Assembly: GCA_963921935.1 (NCBI GenBank) | Contig: OY998175.1 | Coordinates: 175,867,262 to 175,931,261, forward strand | DNA from: Galeruca laticollis | Taxonomy: Eukaryota; Arthropoda; Insecta; Coleoptera; Chrysomelidae | Direction: 5' to 3' | Length of the DNA stretch: 64,000 nucleotides | Shown: piece after piece, positions 1-11,035 of the stretch | Layout of the letters: the number at the start of each line of letters is the position of its first letter | Numbering within the stretch: position 1 is the stretch's first letter | Notes under the pieces: generated by a model | Databases searched by the model: none | The model's input: the letters and a program-made list of their open reading frames with translations, nothing else | Told to the model about the DNA's origin: nothing | Translations under genes and position numbers: made by a program

Positions 1-338
1 CGAAATATTATAAATCTATCCCAAGAATGTATAATCTAAAAAGTGTTGTCTTAATTCGATTTTATTATAAACCTGTATAAATTAATCAAACCGTAGAATT
101 GACATACGAATATACCTACAATACCTCCTCGTTCCAAAAAGTTTAACATCAACTTTATCGTTACAGTCATAAAAAAATCATTTACAAATATACTGCAGTA
201 ATAAAATATAAAAACGCATCTGAATGATTTACTAAAATCAACTCAAAACATAAACATTTGTGAATAAGAGTTAAAATGAGAACTATTGTAAGCGATCAAG
301 AATTTTATAAACAATACAAAAGGAAAATAAATGTTTTA
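1..338. other. AT-rich sequence without a recognisable gene
   Basis: No coding, RNA or repeat structure is evident. It is the left flank of the Harbinger-like element, and its last three bases, TTA at 336-338, are one half of that element's target-site duplication. Confidence 0.6.
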
Positions 339-1019
339 AGGTCGTATCTCACCATCAGCACAGCGTAGGAACAGCGACTGATCATCACAAGCAAATTTTA
401 TTTCTTATGTGTATTTAAATGTAAGCACACTCACCCAATAGCATCAGCACATCCCCTGCAAGGCACGTTAACGCCTCAATCACTAGACATTTCTCCGAGA
501 GAATTTTTTGCGGACGCCGTGCTTGTTATGTGTCGATGCCGAGCCAATGTCGTACACTCACTTATCATATTTTGCTAAGTACATATTTTACCAATCGTTT
601 TTATAGGTTTAGGTATATATTACACTATTGTAGCAGTCTTGTAGCAATTTTAACAGAGTGCAGGCGTGAATATGAATTCCGAAAAGCTGATAGTGGCAGT
701 TAGAAATTATATTTATTTATATGATATGAGTGATAGTAAATAGAGCATAGCAAAAAAAGAAGTCGCTTGGAAAGAAATTCTAAATTTGAAAACCGGAACA
801 TTTCCTAAGTAACTTAAGAGCACATCAATCTTCCAGAAACAAAACACAACTACTAAAATATATATATGCACATATAATGTTCAGCTTAGAGTCCGATCCC
901 GCGGCGGTGCTGTTGTGATGTCGAGGCGTTATATGAACCTACATAATCGTCAAGTTGACCACTCGCCGGTGATGTGATGATGCTTGTCAGGTGCTGTGCT
1001 GATAGGTGAGATACGACCT
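339..1019. mobile_element. PIF/Harbinger-like non-autonomous transposon
   Basis: The ends are perfect 15-bp inverted repeats, AGGTCGTATCTCACC at 339-353 and its complement at 1005-1019. The similarity continues inward imperfectly through ATCAGCACAGC. Immediately outside lies a 3-bp direct repeat, TTA, at 336-338 and 1020-1022. A TTA/TAA-type 3-bp target duplication is the known signature of the PIF/Harbinger superfamily. The interior has a decayed MADF-like reading frame, and MADF/Myb-like proteins are the usual second gene of Harbinger elements. No DDE transposase is visible, so the copy must have depended on a transposase made elsewhere. Family assignment is inferred from TSD length plus the MADF fragment. 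Confidence 0.75.
672..812 (+). pseudogene. MADF-domain fragment inside the Harbinger-like element
   Basis: From the ATG at 672 the frame begins MNSEKLIVAVRNYIYLYDMS and continues, after a TAG at codon 24 (741-743), with a segment containing AWKEI. It stops at 810-812. The spacing of L-I-x-x-V-R, Y-x-x-L-Y-D and A-W-x-x-I fits the first two helices of the MADF (Myb/SANT-like) DNA-binding domain. Such proteins accompany Harbinger transposases and bring them to DNA and to the nucleus. The domain is incomplete (about 46 codons against about 85) and has an internal stop, so it is a relic. Confidence 0.55.
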
Positions 1020-1022
1020 TTA

Positions 1023-3139
1023 AGCGGCTTTTTGTTGAAACCATACACCAACAGATAGTATTTCTTTGTTTATTAAGAAATAAATCGTCCAGAAACATAG
1101 TCTTTTAAATCGATTCACTTTTAAAATTGCAAGATAATTTTCATGAAATTGTTCATCTTGTTATTTTTCTTGAACGTATCCAAAAGTCTCATTTGTTTAG
1201 TATGCACTTGTTTGTAATTCGATACTTGAAACAAGAAAATAAAACTAGCCTACCTCAGTTCATCTGCACGTGCAACTTACTCCGGCTGGTAACATCGCAT
1301 AGCAACAGCAACTGGAGATCGTTGATCGTATTTCTATGACCTTCAAGAGCTGGAGCATCCCAAAAATCCACATCTCGGTTGAGCCCCCATTTTTAGGAAA
1401 AATGATACTATTCGTCTTCAATTTTAAGTAATAAACAAAATATATTTATTAACAAAATACAGCAGCGACAATCAGCTTTTTGTTTCGAGGAGTTTGTTAG
1501 GTTATTATGTTTCGTCTTAATACGTCTTTCGTCTTTTTAACTTTTTATAGTCTCAGCTACACGGCTTGTAACTTACTGCCCCGTCTACGTGACTCTCACT
1601 CGCTCACCCATTGCACCCGAAAACAATACACTGTTGCCACTGTGATGATTGTTTACTAGTAAACCAAGATAGATTATCGTTTCCTACATTATTGTTGAAG
1701 AGATAAATATAAATTTAAATTAAGATTCTGATACAAATTCGGATACCAATACTAGCGAAAATGATGAATATTGAGATTTATCGAATATTAAAGAACTTTC
1801 CGAGGATGAACCATTTACAACTGAAGAAGGAACTTATACAAATTTGACTAAAATGATGTTTCATTGAATTTGTAAGTTTGGTTTTATCACCTGTGGGTTC
1901 TGTTAGTATATCAAACTTTTTAATATTTTGAAATTAGCAAGCAATTAATAATTATTAGGTTTTATTTTTATTTCCATTCAATTTTCCTTTTTTTGTCCAA
2001 TAATACTTCTCGTTTTTTTTTAATTTTCCATTCCACCACTCCTCATAATTTTTAATCAATTAATTTTTTTTTAATTTGTAGGAAACTACACTTCAATTTG
2101 TATCAAAATATTAGTCAAATTTTTAATCTTTTGGTGTAAAACTATCGTCAAGAAAAAGAATGTTTAATAAAAACTCTTTGTTTAAAAAAGCGTCTAATTT
2201 ATTTAATAGGAATGAAAACAACTACTTTTTAGAAAATGCTCAAAATAGAACTAAAATTAAAAATCAGATAAAAAGAGAATATTGAAATCAGTTATCATTT
2301 TTACGATTGTTTTAGTTTTGGTTCTGTGCCCTATTGATCGTTTTTTACCGATTTTCTATTACAGAACAATAGTTTACCTTACCATAAAATCAACGAAAAA
2401 AATCATAAACATATTTTGAAAACTATGAAATTGATATCAAAATTTAGAATAGCAACGAAATCTGCCTGATTACCTAAAGAATAATTCCTAACTTTTTCAC
2501 CGACTGTACTTTCCCAAAATAGTGAGTTATTGTTATTCTTTACACAGTTGAGCTCTCTGTTTATCTTTTGCGCATGTCAGGGGTCTTCCTGCATTTGCCA
2601 ATAGCATATATACTATACCAGCTGCTACCTATTCATTGAACGCTCATTCAAAACCTTGCGATAAGTAAAAACATGGTACAGGTCTATTATAAAAATTTCG
2701 TCGATAATATCAATGATTTCAAAAAATAACCTTGAATGTTACAATTTCTTTTCAAGAAGTAAGTTTAGAGTATATGTACTACAACATGGATTCTATAGAG
2801 ATATTATGTCGTGGCCGACAACTAGCTCATATTAAACCTATTCTCGGCCACACAAAAAGCAACCCAGGTGGGGTGTGACATACCCCATTCGTATTGGCGT
2901 TCACTGAACGTTTTCTTAAAATTCACGTACGTATATATGGTAGCCTATAGTTTCTTAAATATTTTTGATCTTAGATACTGTCTTTCTAGGTCAGTTAAGC
3001 CCCATAGATATTTTCAACAAAAACATAAACATATTTGGTCTTTATGCACTCCTAATGTACCAATATGCTCCATGAATGATTTTCTTTGTACGACAGTCCC
3101 CGAGACCTTACAGCTGTTTGTTTGTGGGGTGGCAAATAA
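1023..3139. other. AT-rich stretch without a recognisable gene
   Basis: Short open frames here have no recognisable domain or compositional coding signal. One acidic segment is listed separately at 1725-1868. Nothing else is supported. Confidence 0.5.
1725..1868 (+). pseudogene. acidic reading-frame remnant, possibly a transposase N-terminus
   Basis: One frame reads an Asp/Ser/Asn/Glu-rich stretch (DSDTNSDTNTSENDEY, a TGA stop, then an ELSEDEP-like run) and ends in TGA at 1866-1868. Acidic low-complexity leaders of this type precede the DDE domain in piggyBac-like transposases, including the one at 9.2-9.5 kb here. No catalytic domain follows, so the assignment is weak and this may be chance. 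Confidence 0.25.
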
Positions 3140-3600
3140 ACACTAGCCCCCCCCCTCCCCAATCGGAATTTTCAAATTTTGTACATGGCTCCATCAAGCG
3201 CTTGTAATGCACTTTGCACCCCTCCCCCCAGTTAGTAGTATCGCATTATTCAGAGTGAAGTTCTCCCCTCCCCCCAATGACAATTTGCAAAGAAGATATA
3301 CTGCTGCCGAATCCACTTCTAATGCACTCATATGCACCACCAAGAAAAACAAAAATCCCCCCCCACACGCCAACGATGATTTTCGGAAAAAGTATAGGCC
3401 AGTGGAATCCACTCCTGATGCACTATTATGCACCACCAACAAAAACAAAATCATCCCTCCATCTAGTTAGTTAAACGTCATCATATAAAGTAAAGTTAGC
3501 CCCCCCCCCCCCCCGTCGACAATTTCCGAAAAAAGTGTAGGGAAGTGAAGTATACTCCTAATGCACTCTTATCCACCACCAACAAAAACAAACTTTCGTT
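3140..3600. repeat. C-rich degenerate minisatellite
   Basis: At least three diverged copies of a unit of roughly 90-125 bp follow one another, near 3274-3363, 3374-3454 and 3512-3600. Each carries a block like CTAATGCACT(C/A)TTATGCACCACC followed by AAAAACAAA and then a poly-C run; the longest, near 3500-3514, is about 14 C. A partial copy begins near 3190. The units keep an 87-codon plus-strand frame open at 3207-3470, but the reading is driven by the repeat and no domain is present. Confidence 0.75.
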
Positions 3601-5486
3601 TCCCCAGGTATTTTCCTTCCCTAAGCCAAAAAAATTGGAAAATTGCCAATATTATGGCAAACCTTGGTGGAAAAAAGGCCGGAAATTTATCTAAAGGTCA
3701 GAAAGTGTCTGTTCATCTGTCGTTTGATAAAAAATCCTTTTTTTTTGTATAGTGAGTAGTTTTCGTATGCTAGCAGGAAAAATGTTGTAAACCTAATATG
3801 CCCGTAACGTGACCTTTCACACTACTTCGGTGAAGTACTATAAAATGTCAGAAGTCAGAATTTCGTCTAATAAACCAAACCTAAGTATATATTGCAAAGC
3901 GTGCCGGTGCCTAGGCGTTTCATCTCTCTTAAAGTTATTCAATGGATTCCAAAATATCCAAATTTTTTTTCAAATAGTATGCTGGGGAGGATCTCATGTT
4001 GTATGTGCTTGTATATGTATATTGTTCTCGCAATTTATCAACCATTGCCGATTGAACTGTTTGAAAAATAGGATTGTTGAAATTTTACATTTGCAATTTT
4101 ATGGAAAATATATAACAGATAGTGACATAACTTGATATGGGACTAAATTTATTTGCTATATAAGATTATTTGTATTCTTACTTCTTGATAAGTTGAGATT
4201 TTCCTTTTTTCCGATGACTATCTATCATTATACATTTCCCGCATATTGTTGGGCCTATGTGCGCACCGAGTTGTCCCATTCCGTCATGGACGTCCAGAAT
4301 CGCGACGAAAGTGAAGAAATCGTTACGAAAGTGGAAAAAATCGTACCGAAGTTATCTACTTTCGGTACCATTGTGTAAAGTAGTATTTTCGATTTAACAA
4401 AGCATACTGAAAATTTTATTTTCGAGACAGCTACAGAAAAAAATAATTCCGTTCAAAATAATAATAATTTCCAATTAATTAATTCATGTAAACATTCATT
4501 TCTAATCGAAGATAGAGCAATAAAGCAGCTTATCTATTATGTACTGCTGATAATTATCTAAAACAACGACGGAGTGATTTAAAATCGTCTAAGACGATTA
4601 GATAAATTGGAAGATAATCTAAATTTCACGATCTGAAAAGGAAGGGCTGTCAGCTGCTGGCGATGTATTTTAATTGTTAATGTTACCGAATTTGAAAATC
4701 CCATTTAAGAAGCTTACGATTTCTTTAATCGAATTTCGAACAGAATTGGGTAAAAGTGGAGAAAACTGAGTCGAAAACAAATTATAATTTCATGGTAATA
4801 AATTCATCAGAATAATTGCTTCCAAATTTTCTACATGATAATTTTGTTTTTGTATAGAAAAAGAAAGAATTCATAATAATTCAATTAGAAAGAACCTTTT
4901 ATGTTCGAAGTCTTTCAAAGAAATGAGATTAATATTTAAACATTTTTTTCACATAAAAAATTATAGTTAGTTTTGTTGGAACTATATGGAAAACTTTTTT
5001 ATTATTGGTTTTATGAAAAAGTATTTATAAAGGTACAATAAAAATGGCAAATTGACTAAATCGTGATGAAAAAATAGAAATTGTGCTAATTGTTTAAATT
5101 ACCAAACACATAGTCATCCGCATATTAAAGAAAATGTAAGTTCATTGGAAATGAAAGAGCGAGCTGTTTCGTAATAAAGTTTTAATAATACTAAGCTTTA
5201 AACAAATTAATTAAGAAATAATATAATAAAGTAACGAATGAAAAAATATGAAAATTAAACGTTCAGTTGAATAACAAAAGGACGAGTGGTATATTTTTTG
5301 AATGTTGTAAATAATGTTTGTTTCGTTTAATCGTTGGATACTCACTGAAGTTCCGTTTGCAGTCAAACCCCTAAAATGCCTTACAATCGTTTAGTGATGC
5401 CATAAACTATGAATGTTATACCTTTTTACACTTATAAGAATCCTTTCCCAGCACTTATACCTAAATACTAACATTTTTACATTCTA
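3601..5486. other. AT-rich stretch without a recognisable gene
   Basis: No coding similarity is seen. A 17-bp perfect palindrome, AATCGTCTAAGACGATT, lies at about 4583-4599. Short frames at 3809-4135 and 4193-4378 have no recognisable motif and are not called as genes. Confidence 0.5.
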
Positions 5487-5556
5487 AAGGCGAGAAATAA
5501 GGAATTGAATATCTGATAGTTTAAAATCAAATGTACAGGAATTTATAGATTTCCAA
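5487..5556 (+). repeat. 70-bp dispersed repeat, copy 1 (BEL-adjacent)
   Basis: The segment around AAATAAGGAATTGAATATCT recurs in the same orientation at 20168-20237 with roughly 80% identity by eye. Here it abuts the 3' end of minus-strand BEL coding sequence. On the minus strand its outer end reads TGTTGGAAATC just after a purine-rich tract, which would suit the start of a BEL 3' LTR. Confidence 0.6.
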
Positions 5557-6520
5557 CATCCTCCCGCGGTGGAGAATCTTCAACTTTTAACGGAAAAAGA
5601 AGTTTCATTGTTCTACGAACTCTAGACTTATCACTCGATTGCACTTCCCAAGCCCGCACTCGACCATCGCTCCCTACAAACAGATCGATTATTTTAACTA
5701 TTTTCCACTGTAGTCACCTATTCTTAAGCTCCCAGAATTAGGACGATGGTTATGGTGAAACATTCGATACTCCGTTATCCATTTTTCCAAAATTTAGAAA
5801 CCAATTGTCTAGATTTCCATTGTTTAGGTATATCGTTTCGGTTGCGCACGAACGGTTTCCATTTCTGCGATTTACCACGGAACAGATACAAAGCTATTTT
5901 GAAATCCGAACATTTTCAGTTTGGAGATTTCTAAAATATATGCCTGTAATCTAGCGGCACATAATGCTGCAGTAAGCTCTAACTTGGGTAATGTGAATTC
6001 TTTGTTACCCTTTTGATTAAGAGGCGCTACACAATTTTTTGACAGTAGAATATTCATTTCGTTAGTCTCTATACATTTCGTGTATGCCACTGTACCATAA
6101 GCTTGCAAGCTTGCATTAGCAAACAAGTGAATTTCGATTTCGTTTGATTTGTTTGAACGTGTACTCCCGGGGATTTGTGGTTCATCCATAGCAGGTAATT
6201 CCGCGTTCCATATAAACCAGCTTGTCAAGTACTTCTCTGGTAAAATAGCGTCCCATTCTAATATTTGTTTCCAAATATTTTGCGACAAAATTATTATTCT
6301 AATATTAAATGGGCCTAATGTACCCAATGGGTCATAAACACTCACAACATTTTGAAGTATTATTCGTTTTGTTGTTACGGTTTTATTGTTATTGGCTACA
6401 GATTTTAAATCAACTGCAAGTTCATATGTAGCTGTGTGCCATAAAATACCCAATACCATTTTTGTTTCGTTCTTGTTGGCATTTTTTATGACCGTTTTCT
6501 TAACTTCTTAGTAAAGGAGC
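5557..6520 (-). pseudogene. Pao/BEL retrotransposon pol remnant (post-RT, RNase H, C-terminus)
   Basis: The minus strand encodes a Pao/BEL pol segment. From about 6520 a K-L-R-K-type linker leads into NETKMVLGILW-like sequence and then the SVYDPLGTLGPF motif that marks the RT/RNase H connection of BEL elements. An RNase H-like part follows, with FANASLQAYGTVAY and a LPKLELTAALCAARL helix near 5950-6000. In this family the first of those normally has an Asp where Ala-Asn is seen. The main frame is open over 5872-6459. Downstream, at 5560-5740, VGSDGRVRAWEV and RRTMKLLFPL resemble the extreme C-terminal domain of BEL integrase. The integrase core between them is missing. A frameshift lies near 6465. 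RT palm and protease are absent, so this is a dead fragment. Confidence 0.85.
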
Positions 6521-7691
6521 TAGGCAGGTTCGGGCTCATTCCTTCTGCAAAATAACTTTGGAAATTGTTAAGGTCATTTTTGGCGCAATTCGATCTGTGC
6601 ATGCTTCGATCATGAGTCATGAGGCACCCGTCAGCCATCTTGTGTCGTGTGCGCATGTCATCCTCCTTGTTCCATGTATACTGGTGACGTCACCCCTGCT
6701 AAGTCAGTTGATAACGTCATGTGTATTAAAAAAATGGGATAGAGTAAGTCAAAATAAAAAACAATTGAATAAATAAAAATTTTATTATACAATAATACAT
6801 AAAATAGAAATATATAATAAATCAAAATAATAAACTAAATAAACAATAATTTTTATTCTCATAAAGGTATAAGATGTAAATTTTAAGGTATATTGTAAAT
6901 AATATTCAAATGATTGGAACTTCATCAACATCCACATTAGCAATAATCGAATAGTGTCCCCATGGTAAGGTTTGATACTCAAGTCATTGAACCTATCCTT
7001 AAAGATTTGGTACTATTTCAGGAACATGATAGTGGTTGAGTATTGAAGAAGGTGGTGTATTCAGGCGTTAACATCAATAAATATACTCTACAACTGGGGT
7101 CCTCATATATTGATTTACCAGCAGGAATCAAAAAGAAGCAGGCTTGTATTAACGTCAGTATGAAGACAATTCTTGTTTTGCCTGGGCGGTGACGTCGGCA
7201 CTCTTACCTGCCGTGAAAAATATGGAAAGAATACGGATAGAACATTATCATTCCCTCACTATTCAACTGTTTTATAACTGAAAGGAATTCAATTTCCAAT
7301 GACCATCAAGCAGATCCCCAATTTTGAGAAGCAAAATGGTATATCCGTAAATATTTACATTCTGCAAAAAGATAAAAAGATCTTCATTACTCGTCCTACT
7401 TACCTCACAAGAAATGAGATGGACAAACATGTGAATTTGTTGATAGTACAATATATGTTGAAGCGCCAACGAAATATCACTTTGTTTGGATAAAGATTCT
7501 ATCAAGACTTCTTTCGAGGCAGTCAACACTCCGTCAGGCGCAATATGTTGTAGAGCACGATCAGGTACATTGAGCCTAGAAAGCACACTTTGATCTACTA
7601 GTTTTTTCTACGCAGGTTCACATTTTCTTACAAACACCAAAGAGGAGAAAATGTTTTTCGAAAATAAAATAAGTTTATTTGAGAAAATGAG
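6521..7691. other. inter-element sequence, one unassigned minus frame
   Basis: A perfect 12-bp palindrome, GGTGACGTCACC, lies at about 6684-6695. On the minus strand 7272-7586 is open for 104 codons and begins with a regular-looking segment (VPDRALQHIAPDGVLTASKE) before becoming low-complexity. I do not recognise it; it might be part of the neighbouring piggyBac insertion or an older relic. Nothing else is supported. Confidence 0.35.
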
Positions 7692-9475
7692 CTATAATAA
7701 TGAAAATTGCATTGAATTAGAATAAGAATATAAGGAACTAGAAATTTGGTCAATAATCTGATTCATCATCGATATGGCGGTATGGCACTTTTTGCATTCA
7801 TATTGACTTAATCTCCTGTGATGAGTTTCTGAGGTGCAAGTTTCACATCTGCGTCTTTTCGGAGGTAATTGTTGTTCCGTTTTATTCAATTGTTCTTGAG
7901 CTGGAGCGAATCTCTTCAGTTTTTGTTGAAGGTTTGACGGCATCCCAATTGACTTGAGACTTCGTCGAGCAAGTTGACCAAGCACAAGTTCGTTAGAGAG
8001 TGGTTTTATGAGCAGTCTCCTTCTCAGATCTGCAATACCATTGCCGACATATATGACCTGGGAATCGATTGAAGCAACATTTAGCATTCTGAAAAAGTTA
8101 CCATGGGCCACCGTTTTGTGTTTCGAGACACATTATATGCACCACACAATTTATCAACAATATCAACTCCCAACCGAGTTGAATTATAGAAACTGATTAC
8201 TTCTGGTTTTTGTTTCTCGCCAGTAGAAACATCAATTGATTCGTCTTCATGCAATGAGGATACAAGGAGGACATTTTTGTTCTTCCTTGGGACATAGGAT
8301 ACCAATGTATCACCACCACTACAGAAACCAAAAATACTAGAGTGTTGTGCTCTAGCTTTGGTGGCTATGAAATTATTTGGTAGCTCTTTCATGTTTTTCC
8401 TGATGGTTCCAACGTAGGAGAGTTTCTTCAGTTTCAATTCATTTAGAAGACTCACTTGTGTGAACCAGTTGTCCGCCGTTATGTTTCTTCCCGAGCCAAA
8501 CAAAGGTTCCGCCAACCTTTTCATAACATCTGGTGCTTTGTTGCTTACACAGAAAGGTCCTTCGTTCTGCTTTCCTGCGTATATTTCCATGTTGAGGAAA
8601 TAGAACGTTTTCGCATCTACTAGGGAGAAAATTTTAATCCCATATTTACTTGGTTTGGAAGGGATGTATTGCCGGAAAAGACAATTCCCACGAAATGCTG
8701 GGAGCATTTTATCTATCGTGACGTTTTCACCAACACAGTAGCTAACTTTACAATTAGTCACAAATTTTGTGAATATATTACGTATTGGTGCGAGCCGATC
8801 CAGTTCCTTTCTAGCGTATCTTGTTTCTCGATCATTAAATCGAAGACACCGTATGAGAAATTTGAATCTCTTGATACTCATGACAAGACTGAACTTGGCA
8901 ATGCCGTCGCCATCATCTGTTCCCCATAATTCCTCGAGGGATAGTCTATTCTCTTTATACACACCAGCCAAGTAGAATAAGCCAATAAATGGTCGTATTT
9001 CAACTAAATCTGTATGTTTTGCATCCCGTTCTCTGCAAAATGCTTCTTTGATATTATCTATGTACTGATTAGTATACTTTACGATATCATTTAGAATGTT
9101 CTTTGTAAAAAAGCAGTTCCAGCATTCCACAGGAGTTATTGATATTTTTGCTACTCCAATAACCCCAGGTAAGTGAATCATGATGTTTTGAGGTCTCCTA
9201 CGAACTTTGCTTTGTCAATGAGTATTATACCACTTTGTAACTTTATCTTTTCTCATATAAAAGTCGCGATTTTCTTCAATTTCGTATTCTTCTTCACTAC
9301 TACCCTCTTCTTCAGTTTCCGATCCCTCTTCACGCTCCTCAACATAATCTTCTGGATCAATGTCGCTTTCGTTTTCAAAATTTTCATCCCTGTATTCCTC
9401 ATCAAACGCCTACAATAGACGATGAATTTCTGCAAGGTGTTCGGGTTTATTCGGATTATAATATTTCTTCGACAT
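7692..9475 (-). pseudogene. piggyBac-type transposase, nearly full length but broken
   Basis: Reading down from ATG at 9475, one frame gives a short leader, a strongly acidic stretch (EDYVEEREEGSETEEEGSS), YMRKDKVTKW, and then the DDE domain (DDE_Tnp_1_7). Catalytic-region motifs are in order: VTIDKMLPAFRGNC with IFSLVDA, ITADNWFT, and RLGVDIVDKLCGAYNVSRNTKRWPM. The C-terminus is a cysteine-rich domain, RRCETCTSETHH...ECKKCH, the zinc-binding tail that recognises the terminal repeats. Defects are few: an in-frame TAG near 9412, an in-frame TGA near 9211, and a frameshift near 8095 just after the RWPM motif. Total length, about 595 codons, matches the family. TTAA-flanked ends could not be located, so the element boundaries are unknown. 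The low damage suggests a relatively young copy. Confidence 0.9.
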
Positions 9476-9960
9476 TTTTTTGTCTGGAACAAACAAAAAA
9501 TCATGGATGTTCATTGTGTGTACGTCTAAATAATTTCTGGCAAAAATATTGAAACATTTCGCAACAAATCACATAATCGGGCTCAATGTGCTTGAGAGAA
9601 CACAGCCAAAAAACACACTCCTATGTATCGATAATCATGAGATATTTCGTAAAATGAAATTACTGATGTAAATATGTGACAGTATTCCAAATGAATGAGA
9701 AAACTTACTTGTCAAACTGCAACGTAATCAGGCGCAATGAGCCTATTAGATCTTTTCACTTGTCTGCCGTAAACGATGAAAGAGAATCACTAACTGACCT
9801 TGCCACTGTGAGTAACACTCGAAGTGAGAAAGCTACCAGGCTGGAGAAGAGGACATGACGTATTGTGGGGGCGTGGCAAACTAAAGAATTCGAGGTGTGC
9901 CTAATAGATCAGTTGCACCCGACGGAGTGTTAAACAAGCAAAATAGTAAAAAATACTTCT
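9476..9960. other. spacer between piggyBac and Polinton relics
   Basis: No gene is recognised. The right end of the piggyBac element probably lies here, but I could not find a matching inverted terminal repeat. Two short similar phrases, GCCTATTAGATC near 9738 and GCCTAATAGATC near 9899, are too short to interpret. Confidence 0.4.
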
Positions 9961-11030
9961 GTGATGGCCATTAAGATACCAGAACTGGAAAAAAAGGTTC
10001 TTAGATTTAAAAACTTCAAGAATAAGGTAAATGCACCTTTTATAGTATATGCAGATCTCGAGAGTGTTTTGATGCAGATCGGGGATTGTAAGAAGCCACA
10101 ACAGCGTATCCCTGTAGCAGTTGGGTATTACTTCTGGAGTTCATACGATGACACGATTTCCTTTTATAAAAGTTATTTGGGTAAAGATTGTATGAGTTGG
10201 TTCGCCGATGAAATGAATCTGCTTACTCAAGATATCAGTACGGTGTCCCTTTGTCCTTATGGAATTCACATGACTCCTAATCAAGAATGCCAATTTAAAG
10301 CTGCTACCGAATTTCATATTTGTGCAAATCTATTTTCCTCTACTAATAAGAAAGTCCTAGATCACGATCATCTCATTCCCGAAAACAATTATAGAGGTGC
10401 AACGCATGAGGGAGCAATATTAACTTCCAGGATTCGTCTACGTTTAATGTAGTGTTTCACAACTGGTGATGTTCTACATGTCATCATCGGAGACATTACT
10501 ACCCGCATGACCGACACTATTCATTTGCTTCCTATTACAAAAGAAAAATACATTTCTTTTACAAAACATGTTGAAGGTGCACGAATCCAGTTCAGATTTC
10601 TCGATAGTTTCCGATTCATGGCATCATCTCTCGATAAACTTGTCTCGTATTTAGAGACCCCAGTTCTCTGGTGTTCCCAAGAAAGAATTCACAATGGTAA
10701 TTAAGAATGAGGTGATGCCTTATGACTATTTCAATTCTTTCAAACGCTTTAAGGAAACAAGTTTATCTCTTATCGAATCTTTCTACAACAATCTCGAAGA
10801 GTAACCATGTCTACGCAGACTTAATAGTCGGGCACAACGCGTCTAAGGGATACGTTTCAACGTAAAACCTTAGGTGAATATGTAGAGTTGTATATTAAGA
10901 CCGACATCCTTCTTCTTGCTGACGTTTTTGAGCAGTTTCGTTCCTATGGTATTGCTACGTATAACATCGATCCCGCACATTATCATACATTACTTGGATT
11001 TACATTCGATGCTTTCCCTTGGGAACTCTA
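9961..11030 (+). pseudogene. Polinton/Maverick-type protein-primed DNA polymerase B fragment
   Basis: A series of plus-strand frames follows the order of a family B DNA polymerase of the protein-primed type carried by Polintons. At 9961-10452 there is APFIVYADLES, the exonuclease I motif (D and E metal ligands), then VLDHDHLIPENNYRGATHE, the zinc-ligand style linker. At about 10455-10704 FHN, IGDITTRMTD and RFLDSFRFMASSLDKL correspond to the exonuclease II region. At 10880-11030 LGEYVELYIKTDILLLADVF and DPAHYHTLLGFTFDA match the exonuclease III/TPR1 entry. At least three frameshifts or stops separate the blocks. The palm motifs (SLYP, YxDTDS) are absent because the gypsy relic begins at about 11031. 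A related DNA-virus polymerase cannot be excluded, but the transposon context favours Polinton. Confidence 0.8.
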
Positions 11031-11035
11031 ACAAG

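Noticed and set aside
3207..3470. 87-codon frame as a gene
   Set aside because: The frame is kept open by the C-rich minisatellite unit. It has no domain, and the opposite strand is open as well.
6684..6695. CRE-type palindrome as a regulatory site
   Set aside because: GGTGACGTCACC is a good match to a CREB/ATF site, but no gene lies nearby, and similar short palindromes occur at 39.67 and 55.86 kb, so function cannot be supported.
9253..9504. 83-codon minus-strand protein
   Set aside because: It is a shadow frame of the acidic piggyBac leader, which is read in a different frame continuous with the transposase.
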